A stretch of 38,249 nucleotides of DNA from an uncultured Anaeromyxobacter sp. (lineage in GTDB: Bacteria; Myxococcota; Myxococcia; Myxococcales; Anaeromyxobacteraceae), in assembly GCA_903874275.1 (NCBI GenBank), contig CAIQRS010000106.1:1-38249 (forward strand), written 5' to 3'. A program made the translations under genes and the position numbers. Shown piece after piece: positions 23,896-32,609 of the stretch. Below the pieces are notes generated by a model, which worked only from the letters and a program-made list of their open reading frames with translations, did not search any database and was not told the origin of the DNA. Position 1 is the stretch's first letter; each line of letters begins with the position of its first letter.

Positions 23896-24642
23896 GTGGC
23901 GATGATCCGGATCAGCGGCCTCTCCAAGGCCTTCGGCGACAAGGAGGTCCTCCGGGGGATCAGCCTCGACGTCGAGGAGGGCACCACCTTCGTGGTCCTG
24001 GGGGCGTCGGGGTCGGGCAAGACCGTGCTCCTGAAGCACGTCATCGGCCTCCTCAAGCCGGACGCCGGCACGGTCCACGTGGACGGGATGGAGATCTCGG
24101 CCCTCTCCGGGCGCGCGCTCACCGAGGCGCGGCGGGTCTTCGGGATGGTCTTCCAGGGGGCGGCCCTCTTCGACTCGATGACGGTCTTCGACAACGTGGC
24201 CTTCCCGGTGCGGGAGCGGGAGCGGCGCATCCCCCATGACGAGCTGCTGGCCCGGGTCATCGAGAGCCTCAGGGTCGTGGACCTGGGCGAGGACGTGCTC
24301 GACGAGTGGCCGTCCCAGCTCTCCGGGGGCATGCGCAAGCGGGTTTCCCTGGCGCGGGCGCTGGTGGCCAATCCCAAGATCGTCCTCTACGACGAGCCCA
24401 CCACCGGCCTCGACCCCATCACCACCAACTCGGTGGACTCGATGATCGACCAGGCCAAGCACCGGCGCGGGGTGACCAGCATGGTCATCTCGCACGACAT
24501 CGCCAGCGCATTCCGTGTGGCCGATCGGCTGGCCGTGCTCTACGATGGACGGATCGCCGCCCAGGGGACGCCGGAGGAGGTCCGGCGGAGCGACGACCCC
24601 TACGTGCAGCGCTTCCTCTCCCTCTGGTTCGAGAAGCAGTGA
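23896..24642 (+). CDS. mlaF: MlaF-family ABC lipid transporter ATPase
   Basis: The product is 248 residues. Walker A is GASGSGKT (36-43), the signature LSGGMRKRVSLARAL, Walker B IVLYDEPTTGLDPIT, and the switch His lies in VISHDIASA. The LSGGM-x-KR variant and the LDPIT ending of Walker B are characteristic of MlaF. GTG 23896 lies 4 bases after the mlaE stop; ATG 23902 is possible, and no ribosome site is seen for either, so re-initiation is likely. It powers the MlaE permease. Confidence 0.93.
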   Translation: MAMIRISGLSKAFGDKEVLRGISLDVEEGTTFVVLGASGSGKTVLLKHVIGLLKPDAGTVHVDGMEISALSGRALTEARRVFGMVFQGAALFDSMTVFDNVAFPVRERERRIPHDELLARVIESLRVVDLGEDVLDEWPSQLSGGMRKRVSLARALVANPKIVLYDEPTTGLDPITTNSVDSMIDQAKHRRGVTSMVISHDIASAFRVADRLAVLYDGRIAAQGTPEEVRRSDDPYVQRFLSLWFEKQ

Positions 24643-24658
24643 CCCGCGCCCGACGACC

Positions 24659-26236
24659 ATGCCCGCCGCATCGAACACGCCCACGCTGAACCGCGCCCTC
24701 GCGGTGGGGATGCTCGTCGCCATCGCCGGCGCCGTCTTCCTGGTGGCGTTCACCTTCTTCCGCAAGGGTGGGCTGGCGGCCCGCGACAGCTACGCGATCA
24801 CGGCGGTCTTCGACGACGTGACCGGCCTCTCCTGGAAGAGCCGGGTCCAGGTGGCCGGGATCCAGGTCGGCGAGGTCACCGAGATCGAGCTCTCGGGGGA
24901 GCGGGCCCGGGTGACCATCCGGGTGAAGAACGACATCCCGCTGCGGGCCAACTCCTGCCTGACCAAGCGCTTCCCGTCGGCGCTCCTGCCCGACGCACTG
25001 CTCGAGGCCAGCGTGGGGTCCGCACCCGCGCCGCTGCTTCGCGACCTTCCGGAGGGGGAGCGGCAGATCACCTGCGTCCGCGAGGCGGCCAACGTCGCCA
25101 AGCTCATGGAGTCGCTCTCCAAGATCGCCGGCGACATCCAGGTCGTGTCGGCCGACCTGGCCAAGACGGTCGGCGGCACCCAGGGGAGCGTGCGGGAGAT
25201 CATCGAGAACCTGACCCACGTCACCCGATCGGTGGACCGTCTCCTCGAGGACAACTCCGACAAGGTGGCAGGCATCCTGGACAACACCGAGGCCCTGACC
25301 GGCGAGCTTCGCGCCGTGGCCGCCCAGGACGCCGGCCGCTACTCGTCCATCGCCAGGAACGTCGACGAGGCCAGCCAGCGGTTGAACCGCATCCTGGCCT
25401 CGGTGGAGGACATCGTCGGCCCGAGCCAGACTCCCGAGCTGAAGGAGTCGGTGCAGGGCGCGCGGCAGGCCCTCCTGAAGCTCAACAAGACCCTGGACGA
25501 CGTGCAGTCGGTCACCTCCAAGGTGGCGGCGGGGCAGGGCGTGGCCGGGAAGCTGCTCGTGGACGAGCAACTCGGCGAGAAGGTCGGCATGGCCGCCGAG
25601 AGCCTCTCCGACTACGTGAACCGCATCTCCGCCTGGCAGCTCTTCGTGAACATCCGCTCGGAGTACCTGGTCAACTACGGGGGCACGCGGGCCTACTTCG
25701 GCGTCACGCTGATGCCCAAGCCGGACAAGTACTACATCCTGGAGCTGATGACCGACCCGCGCGGCTACAACACGGTGATCACCGAGACGGCCACCACGCT
25801 CAACGAGTCCACCGGTTCCTCGGTCACCACGACGACCGTCCGGTCCATCAACGAGCAGCGGCTCGCCATCTCGGCGATGTTCGGCAAGCGCTGGGGAGAC
25901 CTGGTGGGGCGCGTGGGGCTCATCGAGAGCTCCGGCGGCATCGGCGTGGACTACCTGCTCTTCCAGGACAGGCTCAAGCTGTCCCTCAACGTCTACGGCT
26001 GGACCCGTCCCACGGTGGACACCTTCCCCCGCACCAAGCTCTGGTTCGACTGGCGCTTCATCCCCAACGTCTACGTCACCGGCGGGATGGAGAACCTCCT
26101 GAACGCCTACAACTACGGGTCGGGGCGCGACTTCTTCATCGGCGCGGGGGTCTACTTCAACGACCAGGACCTCCGGGCGCTCCTCGTGGGAGGCGGCGGT
26201 GCAGCGGCGGGAGCCGCCGCCGGCGCGGCGAAGTAG
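24659..26236 (+). CDS. MCE-domain (MlaD-type) lipid transport protein with a predicted C-terminal beta-barrel
   Basis: The product is 525 residues, much longer than the roughly 180 of E. coli MlaD. An N-terminal transmembrane helix (about 13-35) anchors it in the inner membrane. One MCE domain follows (about 45-120), with VTGLSWKSRVQVAGIQVGEV and a DALLEAS end. A long helical region (about 135-325) is rich in N-x-x-x-L/I heptads. From about 330 to 515 the sequence consists of amphipathic strands and turns (YFGVTLMPKPDKYYILELM, GRVGLIESSGGIGVDYLLF, FFIGAGVYFNDQDLRALL), as in an outer-membrane barrel. The tail is Gly/Ala-rich. I infer a single chain spanning the periplasm. It is third in the operon after mlaF. 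Confidence 0.85.
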   Translation: MPAASNTPTLNRALAVGMLVAIAGAVFLVAFTFFRKGGLAARDSYAITAVFDDVTGLSWKSRVQVAGIQVGEVTEIELSGERARVTIRVKNDIPLRANSCLTKRFPSALLPDALLEASVGSAPAPLLRDLPEGERQITCVREAANVAKLMESLSKIAGDIQVVSADLAKTVGGTQGSVREIIENLTHVTRSVDRLLEDNSDKVAGILDNTEALTGELRAVAAQDAGRYSSIARNVDEASQRLNRILASVEDIVGPSQTPELKESVQGARQALLKLNKTLDDVQSVTSKVAAGQGVAGKLLVDEQLGEKVGMAAESLSDYVNRISAWQLFVNIRSEYLVNYGGTRAYFGVTLMPKPDKYYILELMTDPRGYNTVITETATTLNESTGSSVTTTTVRSINEQRLAISAMFGKRWGDLVGRVGLIESSGGIGVDYLLFQDRLKLSLNVYGWTRPTVDTFPRTKLWFDWRFIPNVYVTGGMENLLNAYNYGSGRDFFIGAGVYFNDQDLRALLVGGGGAAAGAAAGAAK

Positions 26237-26262
26237 GACGCCCTTGCGGGCCCCGATGGAAG

Positions 26263-27555
26263 CTACCTCCCGATGGCGAACTGCAGCTGGGCCCAGGCCG
26301 AGGCGAGGTCGAAGGCCGTCTTCACCTCCTGGGCCTGCGCCGAGGTGAAGGAGGTCTGCGAGATGGTCACGTCGATGATGGTGCCGATCCCGGCCTGGTA
26401 GCGCCCCTCGGCGAGCTCGAGGTTCTCCTTCGCCTGGCTCACCAGCCTCCGGGCCACGGTGCGGAGGGCCCGGGCCTCCTTGACCGTGGTCACCGCCTGC
26501 TCGACGTCGGTGCGAACTTGAAGGAGCAGGAGATCGCGGGAAGCTCCCGCGGAGGCCAGCACGCCCGACTGGACCTCCACCCGCCCCATGTCGGCGCCGC
26601 CGTTCAGGAAGGGCCAGGTGATGGTCCCGAGGACGTTCCAGGAGTTCGAGTCGGGGGCGGGGAGCCCCCCGGCGACGGGATAGCGCGAGTTGTTCCAGAG
26701 GTAGCTCGCGCTCACCCCGAGAATCGGATACCAGGCAGATTTCGCGGCCGAGAGGTTCTGGTCGGCGGCCGAGATCTGGAGCTCGGCGGCCATGAGATCG
26801 GGGCGGGACGCCGTCGCCTCGGCCATGAGGCGAGGCACGTCGAGGTCGATGTCCTGGGGCACCGTGGGCAACTGCAGGGTGCGCTTCGACACGTCCTGCC
26901 CGACCGCCTGGGACAGCGCGATGCGGGTGAGCAGCACGTCGTCGTGCGCGGTGATCTGGGACATGAGCGATTGCTGGAGGTTCACGTCCGCGGTGGTCAC
27001 GTCGAAGCGGGGGCGCTGGCCCACCTCGAACTTGCCGCGGGCGAGATCGAGCTGCCGCTGGTACGACGCCACCGTCTGGTCGGCGACGGCCACGAGCGCC
27101 TCGGTGGCGAGCACGGTGTAGTAGGCGGTCCGGACGTTCAGCTCCACCGCGTTCCAGGCGGCGTCCACACCGGCCCGGGCCGCCCGCTCCTGGTCCCGGG
27201 CGGCCATGTAGGCCCCCAGCGTCCGGCCGAAGTCCCAGAGCGTCTGGTTGAGCGTGATGGATGCGTTGTAGGTGTCGTAGAGCACCGACGACGGGCGTGC
27301 GCCCAGGGTGCTGGCCGTCCAGCCGGCCTTGGCGCCCGCCGATCCGGCGGGGAGGAAGCCGGAGCGGGCGATCCCCACCTGCCCCCGGGCCTGCATCACC
27401 GAGGCCTGGGCCTGAGCCAGCCGGGGATTGGCACGCGCCAGATCCAGCGCCTGCTCGAGCGCGAGCGGGGCGGTGGCCGCGGGCTCCGCCTGGGCCGCCG
27501 CCGGGGGCGGGGCTCCCGCGGCCGCGACGGCGAGTGCGAGGAACAGCGCGTTCAT
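26263..27555 (-). CDS. TolC-family outer-membrane efflux protein
   Basis: The product is 430 residues with a signal peptide (MNALFLALAVAAAG..., cut near AAAQ). Two repeats of the OEP family are visible. The first opens with ALEQALDLARANPRLAQAQASV, the second with SRPDLMAAELQISAADQNLSAAKSAWYP. Long coiled helices and short strands (VSASYLWNNSRY, WNVLGTITWPFLNGG) complete the TolC plan. Start ATG 27555 overlaps the permease stop by 4 bases. It would be the outer-membrane exit duct for the MacA/MacB-like proteins of the same operon. It is convergent with the MCE gene, with 26 bases between stops and no terminator seen. Confidence 0.92.
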   Translation of the reverse strand: MNALFLALAVAAAGAPPPAAAQAEPAATAPLALEQALDLARANPRLAQAQASVMQARGQVGIARSGFLPAGSAGAKAGWTASTLGARPSSVLYDTYNASITLNQTLWDFGRTLGAYMAARDQERAARAGVDAAWNAVELNVRTAYYTVLATEALVAVADQTVASYQRQLDLARGKFEVGQRPRFDVTTADVNLQQSLMSQITAHDDVLLTRIALSQAVGQDVSKRTLQLPTVPQDIDLDVPRLMAEATASRPDLMAAELQISAADQNLSAAKSAWYPILGVSASYLWNNSRYPVAGGLPAPDSNSWNVLGTITWPFLNGGADMGRVEVQSGVLASAGASRDLLLLQVRTDVEQAVTTVKEARALRTVARRLVSQAKENLELAEGRYQAGIGTIIDVTISQTSFTSAQAQEVKTAFDLASAWAQLQFAIGR

Positions 27556-28777
27556 TCGAACCTCAGGGCGGTGATGGGGTCGAGCCGGGAGGCCTTGTGG
27601 GCCGGGTAGAGGCCGAACACCACCCCCACGAGCCCGCTGAAGCAAACGGCGATGGCGATGACGTCGGGACGGTAGAGGACCTGCCATCCGAAGCTGGTGG
27701 CGAGCCACCAGGCGCCGAACACCCCCAGACCGACCCCGATGAGCCCACCGGTGATGGCGAGGGCGAGCGCCTCGACCAGGAACTGGAGGCGGATGTCGGC
27801 GGGCTTGGCGCCCACCGCCATGCGCAGGCCGATCTCGCGGGTCCGCTCGGTGACCGACACCAGCATGATGTTCATGATCCCGATGCCGCCCACCAGCAGC
27901 GAGACGGCGGCGATGGCGGCGAGCAGGGTGGTGAGCGTCCGCGTCCCCTCCTGCTGCGCGCTGGCCACCTCGGAGAGGTTGCGGATGGAGAAGTCGTCGT
28001 CGGCGCCCAGCGGCAGGCGGTGGCGATCGCGGAGCAGGGCGCGGATCTGGCTCTCGGCCCGGGAGGTGGTGTCGGCGCTGGTCGCGCTCACCGTGAGGCT
28101 GCCCTCCACGAAGTTCTTCAGCGCCCCCTTGATCTTCTGCTGGTAGGTGGTCACCGGGACGATGACGATGTCGTCGTAGTCCTGCCCCCACTGCGACTGC
28201 CCCTTCTTGTTGAGGACGGCCACCACCACGAAGGGCACGTTCTTGATCCGGAGGTTCTGGCCGACGGGGTTGGCGTTCTGGCCGAAGAGCTTGTCGGCCA
28301 CGGTCTGCCCGATCACCACCACCTTGGTCCCGGTCTCCACGTCACCTTGGGTGAATAGGGTGCCGAGAGCGGGTGCCCAGGTCCGGATCTGGAAGTACTC
28401 GGGGGAGGTCCCGAGGATCTGCGTGCCCCAGTTCTGGTCCTCCGACATGACCTGGCCGTTGGTGCGGAGCTGCGCGGCCGCGGCGCGGACGGTGGGGATC
28501 TCGGTCTGGATGGCGCGGAGGTCGTCCCAGGTCAGGGTGGGCATGGAGCCGAACCCGCCCATGGCGCCCCCGCCGGTGCTCGTGCCGGGGATGACGATGA
28601 GCATGTTCGACCCCATGGCCGCGAAGGTGGCCTCGACGCGGGCCTTGGCGCCGTCGCCGATGGCCACCATGGCGATGACCGCCGAGACCCCGATGACCAC
28701 GCCGAGCGTGGTCAGGAAGGAACGCATCTTGTTGCGGGTGAGGGCGCGAAGCGCCACCCGGAGCGTCTGGAGGGGAT

Positions 28778-28781
<4 letters not shown>
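27552..28781 (-). CDS. MacB/FtsX-type ABC transporter permease
   Basis: The product is 409 residues. One N-terminal helix (RSFLTTLGVVIGVSAVIAMVAIG) is followed by a large periplasmic domain (about 45-280). Three C-terminal helices end the protein, with the typical VGGIGIMNIMLVSVTERTR and GLRMAVGAK blocks and a final YPAHKASRLDPITALR. It corresponds to the membrane half of MacB with the ATPase as a separate gene. Start GTG 28781 overlaps the ATPase stop by 4 bases. MacAB-TolC systems move macrolides, peptides or lipoproteins by a mechanotransmission cycle; the substrate here is unknown. Confidence 0.93.
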
Positions 28782-29524
<743 letters not shown>

Positions 29525-29535
29525 GGTGCCCGGTC

Positions 29536-30825
29536 CTACAGTCCGCGGCGGAGGTTCTGGAGGTTGGGCGAGCCCGCGCCGAGCGCGTCGGTGATGACGA
29601 CGTCGCCCGCCTTCAGCTCTCCCTCGATCACCTCGGTGAAGGTCCCGTCGGTGATGCCGGTCTTCACCTTCACGGGAGCGGGCTTCTCGTCGGTGAGGGT
29701 CCAGACCGTCCGACCGGAGGCGTCGCCGGGACGACCGCCTCCCGCGCCCGACCGCGGGCCGGCGCCGCCGCCGCCAGTGGAACCTGCAGCGCCGCCGCCC
29801 GTTGCGCCTCCCGCGCCGGCAGCCCTCGCACCCGGCGCTCCTCCCTTGCCGTCCCCCAGCATGGAGGGAGGGGGCCGGAATCGCAGCGCCGCGTTCGGCA
29901 CCTTGAGCACGTCCTCCTTCTCGGCGTAGACGAAGGTCACGTTGGCGGTCATGCCCGGCTTGAGCTTGTGGTCGGGGTTGTCCACGTCGATCACCGCGTC
30001 GTAGGTGACGACGTTCTGCACGGTCTGCGGGGCGTTGCGGACCTGGCGGATCTTCCCCCGGAAGGTCTCTCCCGGGTAGGCGTCCACCGTGAACGATGCC
30101 GCCATCCCCGCCTTGAGGCGACCCACGTCGGCCTCGGCGACGCTGGTGTCCACCTGCATCTTGGCGAGGTCCTCGGCGATGACGAAGATGGTCGGGGCCG
30201 AGAGCGAGGCGGCCACGGTCTGGCCCACGTCCACGTTGCGGGAGATCACCGTCCCGTTCGTGGGCGACACGATGTTGGTGTAGGCCAGGTTCACCTCGGC
30301 CGACTGCAGCGCGGCCCGGGTCTGGGCCACGTTGCCCTCGGTGGCCGCCACCTGGGCGTCGGCGGCATCGGCGTTGGCCAGGGCGGTGTCGAGGTCGGCC
30401 TGGGCGTTGAGCTTGCGGGCGGCGAGCTCCTTCTGTCGCTCGGCCTGGCGGCGGGCGTCCACCGCTTGCACCTTGGCCTTGACCAGGTTCCCTTGCGCGG
30501 CGGCCAGGTTGGCCCGGGCCTGGTCCACCGAGGCCTGGAAGAGGGCGGGGTCGATCTTGGCGATGAGCTGCCCCTTCTTGACCGGGGAGTTCCAGTCGGC
30601 GTGGAGCGACGCGATGCGCCCGGAGACCTGGCTGCCGACCTGCACGGTGACGATGGCCGAGAGCAGCCCGGAGGCCGTCACCTTGGCGACGACCCGGCCC
30701 TTCTCCGCCTTGCCCGTCTCGAACTGCAGCTTCTGCTTCCCGTCTCCCGGGTTGAGGAGCCAGAAGGCGAGGGCGGCGACCACGAGGACGGCGGCCAGGG
30801 CGATGAAGACGCGACGCTTGGTCAT
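29536..30825 (-). CDS. macA: MacA-like periplasmic adaptor (HlyD/RND-type fusion protein)
   Basis: The product is 429 residues. An N-terminal membrane anchor (VFIALAAVLVVAALAFWLL) is followed by a lipoyl half-motif (GQVSGRIASL equivalent QVSGRIASLHADWNSPVKKG). A helical hairpin spans about 85-170, and the second lipoyl half (YTNIVSPTNGTVISRNVDVGQ) and beta-barrel domain come next. An unusual Gly/Ala-rich insertion (about 325-372) interrupts the C-terminal domain before RTVWTL. It heads the adaptor, ATPase, permease, TolC operon. ATG 30825 has no ribosome site; TAATAT lies 9 bases upstream. It should link the permease to the TolC-like duct. Confidence 0.92.
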   Translation of the reverse strand: MTKRRVFIALAAVLVVAALAFWLLNPGDGKQKLQFETGKAEKGRVVAKVTASGLLSAIVTVQVGSQVSGRIASLHADWNSPVKKGQLIAKIDPALFQASVDQARANLAAAQGNLVKAKVQAVDARRQAERQKELAARKLNAQADLDTALANADAADAQVAATEGNVAQTRAALQSAEVNLAYTNIVSPTNGTVISRNVDVGQTVAASLSAPTIFVIAEDLAKMQVDTSVAEADVGRLKAGMAASFTVDAYPGETFRGKIRQVRNAPQTVQNVVTYDAVIDVDNPDHKLKPGMTANVTFVYAEKEDVLKVPNAALRFRPPPSMLGDGKGGAPGARAAGAGGATGGGAAGSTGGGGAGPRSGAGGGRPGDASGRTVWTLTDEKPAPVKVKTGITDGTFTEVIEGELKAGDVVITDALGAGSPNLQNLRRGL

Positions 30826-30834
30826 GGGGGCGGG

Positions 30835-30840
30835 ATATTA
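30835..30840 (-). promoter_or_regulatory. -10 element (TAATAT) 9 bases before ATG of the adaptor gene
   Basis: On the minus strand TAATAT (30840-30835) is followed by CCCGCCCCC and ATG 30825. No Shine-Dalgarno is present. The arrangement mirrors the divergent promoter at 30919, with the same 9-base gap. Confidence 0.5.
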
Positions 30841-30918
30841 GGCGGGCTGTGCGCAACCGATGACAAATTCTCGTGAAGATTCGTGAAGTCCCGGGAGTGC
30901 CAACCGCCCCGGGGTCGG

Positions 30919-30924
30919 TATACT
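30919..30924 (+). promoter_or_regulatory. -10 element (TATACT) 9 bases before ATG of the thioredoxin-like gene
   Basis: TATACT is followed by CCCGCCGCG and ATG 30934 with no ribosome site. With the element at 30835 it defines a divergent promoter region of 108 bases. No good -35 is seen for either. Confidence 0.5.
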
Positions 30925-30933
30925 CCCGCCGCG

Positions 30934-31458
30934 ATGCGCCACTGGACGAAGGTAGGACTCCTCGTGCTGCTCGCCGGGGTGGGGGCCCTCTGGCTGGCTC
31001 CCGATCCCGGGCAGGGTGACTCCCTCGTCGGGGAGCCCGCGCCCCCGATGGTCCTCCGGGACCTTTCGGGTCGCGAGTTCTCCCTTGCCTCCCTCCGGGG
31101 CCGGGCCGTGGCGCTCAACTTCTGGGCCACCTGGTGCCCACCCTGCAAGGAGGAGTTGCCCGCCTTCTCCGGAGCATGGCGGGCGTCCCGGGGACGGTGC
31201 CTCGAGATCGTCGCGATCACCGAGGAGTCCTCGCAGGAGGACGCGGCCACCGAGACGAGGCGGATGGAGGTCCCCTTCCCGGTCGTGATGGACCCGGAGG
31301 GGGCCGTGGCCCGGGCGTACCGGGTGACCGGCTACCCGCGCACCTACATCATCGACGCGGAGGGGAAGGTCCGGAAGATCTTCACCGGGAAGGTCTCTCG
31401 CGAGCGGCTCGAGGCTGCGCTCGAACCGCACGTTCCGGCCTCCTGCACGGGGTCCTGA
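30934..31458 (+). CDS. TlpA/ResA-like membrane-anchored thioredoxin
   Basis: The product is 174 residues. An uncleaved-type N-terminal anchor (VGLLVLLAGVGALWLA) leads to a periplasmic thioredoxin fold of the AhpC/TSA-Redoxin type: L-x-DLSGREFSLASLRGRAV, then LNFWATWCPPC with Cys68 and Cys71. The cis-Pro lies in GYPRTYIID. Such proteins reduce disulphides, often for cytochrome c maturation. No ribosome site; TATACT is 9 bases before the ATG. The stop overlaps the yacG start (TGATG). Its place in an operon with YacG and a dehydrogenase gives no clear pathway. Confidence 0.9.
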   Translation: MRHWTKVGLLVLLAGVGALWLAPDPGQGDSLVGEPAPPMVLRDLSGREFSLASLRGRAVALNFWATWCPPCKEELPAFSGAWRASRGRCLEIVAITEESSQEDAATETRRMEVPFPVVMDPEGAVARAYRVTGYPRTYIIDAEGKVRKIFTGKVSRERLEAALEPHVPASCTGS

Positions 31459-31661
31459 TGGCGAAACACGGACGACGCTGCCCCACCTGCGGAAATGTCC
31501 CCGCGCCCCGAGCGGAGAACGGCGCCTGGCCGTTCTGCTCCGACCGCTGCCGCCTGGCCGACCTGGGGCGCTGGCTCGGGGAGTCCTATCGCATCCCCGG
31601 CGAGCGGATCGGGGATGGGGCGGCGGTCCTGTCGGAAGGTGATGAGGAGGATCTCACGTGA
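31458..31661 (+). CDS. yacG: YacG zinc-ribbon protein (DNA gyrase inhibitor family)
   Basis: The product is 67 residues, full length for the family. The zinc ligands are Cys8, Cys11 (CPTCG), Cys27 and Cys31 (FCSDRC). The diagnostic segment RLADLGRWLGESYRIPGE follows. E. coli YacG binds GyrB and inhibits gyrase. The tail is acidic (SEGDEEDLT). The start overlaps the upstream stop by one base (TGATG), and its stop overlaps the next start (GTGA), so the gene is translationally coupled on both sides. Confidence 0.95.
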   Translation: MAKHGRRCPTCGNVPAPRAENGAWPFCSDRCRLADLGRWLGESYRIPGERIGDGAAVLSEGDEEDLT

Positions 31662-32602
31662 AGAAGATCGTCTATGCCGTCCGGGCGCTGCCTGGCGGGG
31701 TTCCCCCCGAGGTGGCCTCCGTCGTCGATCTCCGCGGAGGGGAGGGGCGGCCTCCGCCGCGTGAGCGCATCCACGCCGAGGGGCGGGAGGCCGAGGTCCT
31801 GGTGGTCACCTACCTCGACCGGGTGGACGACGCCCTGCTCGAGGGGCTGCCCTCGGTCCGCCAGGTCAGTTCGTACGGCGTCGGGGTGAACCACGTGGAC
31901 CTGCCTGCCATGGAGCGGCGGGGGGTCGTCGTCACCAACACGCCCGACGTCCTCACCGACGCCACCGCCGACATGGCGATGGCGCTGCTCCTCGCCGCCG
32001 CGCGGCGGGTCTGCGAGGGGGACCGGCTCATCCGGGCCGGGGGGTGGCGGGACGCCGGACCTGAGTTCCTGCTGGGGCGCGAGGTCACCGGCAAGACCCT
32101 GGGGATCGTGGGGTTCGGGAGGATCGGGCAGGCCATGGCCCGGCGCGCCTCCGGGTTCGGGATGCGCATCCTCTATTCCAGCCCGCGCGATGCCGGCGTC
32201 CCCGGGACCACCCGGACCGACCTCGACCTCCTCCTGGCCACGAGCGACTTCGTCTCCCTTCACTGTCCGCTCACCGACGCCACCCGCGACCTCCTCTCCC
32301 GCGAGCGCATCGCGGGGATGAAGCCGGGCGCCATCCTGGTCAACACCTCCCGCGGGCCGGTGGTGGACGAGGAGGCCCTGGCCGACGCGCTGGAGGACGG
32401 CCGGCTCTTCGCCGCCGGGCTCGACGTCTTCCGGGACGAGCCGCGGGTCCCGGATCGGCTGCGCGCCGCCGGGAACGCCGTCCTCACGCCCCACGTGGGT
32501 TCCGGGACGGTCGAGACCCGCACCGCCATGGCCCGGATGGTGTGGGACGAGGTCCTGCGCCGCGCCACCGGACGACCACCGGCCCATCGCGTCGTGGTAT
32601 GA
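31658..32602 (+). CDS. D-2-hydroxyacid dehydrogenase (glyoxylate/hydroxypyruvate reductase-like)
   Basis: The product is 314 residues. The Rossmann motif is GFGRIG (152-157). The catalytic set of the family is present: Arg232 in NTSRGPVVDE, Glu261 in FRDEP and His279 in TPHVGSGT. At the end of the second Rossmann strand the sequence is LYSSPR rather than an Asp, which suggests NADPH over NADH. It would reduce a 2-keto acid such as glyoxylate or hydroxypyruvate. Start GTG 31658 overlaps the yacG stop by 4 bases. Confidence 0.9.
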   Translation: MKKIVYAVRALPGGVPPEVASVVDLRGGEGRPPPRERIHAEGREAEVLVVTYLDRVDDALLEGLPSVRQVSSYGVGVNHVDLPAMERRGVVVTNTPDVLTDATADMAMALLLAAARRVCEGDRLIRAGGWRDAGPEFLLGREVTGKTLGIVGFGRIGQAMARRASGFGMRILYSSPRDAGVPGTTRTDLDLLLATSDFVSLHCPLTDATRDLLSRERIAGMKPGAILVNTSRGPVVDEEALADALEDGRLFAAGLDVFRDEPRVPDRLRAAGNAVLTPHVGSGTVETRTAMARMVWDEVLRRATGRPPAHRVVV

Positions 32603-32609
32603 CGCGCCA

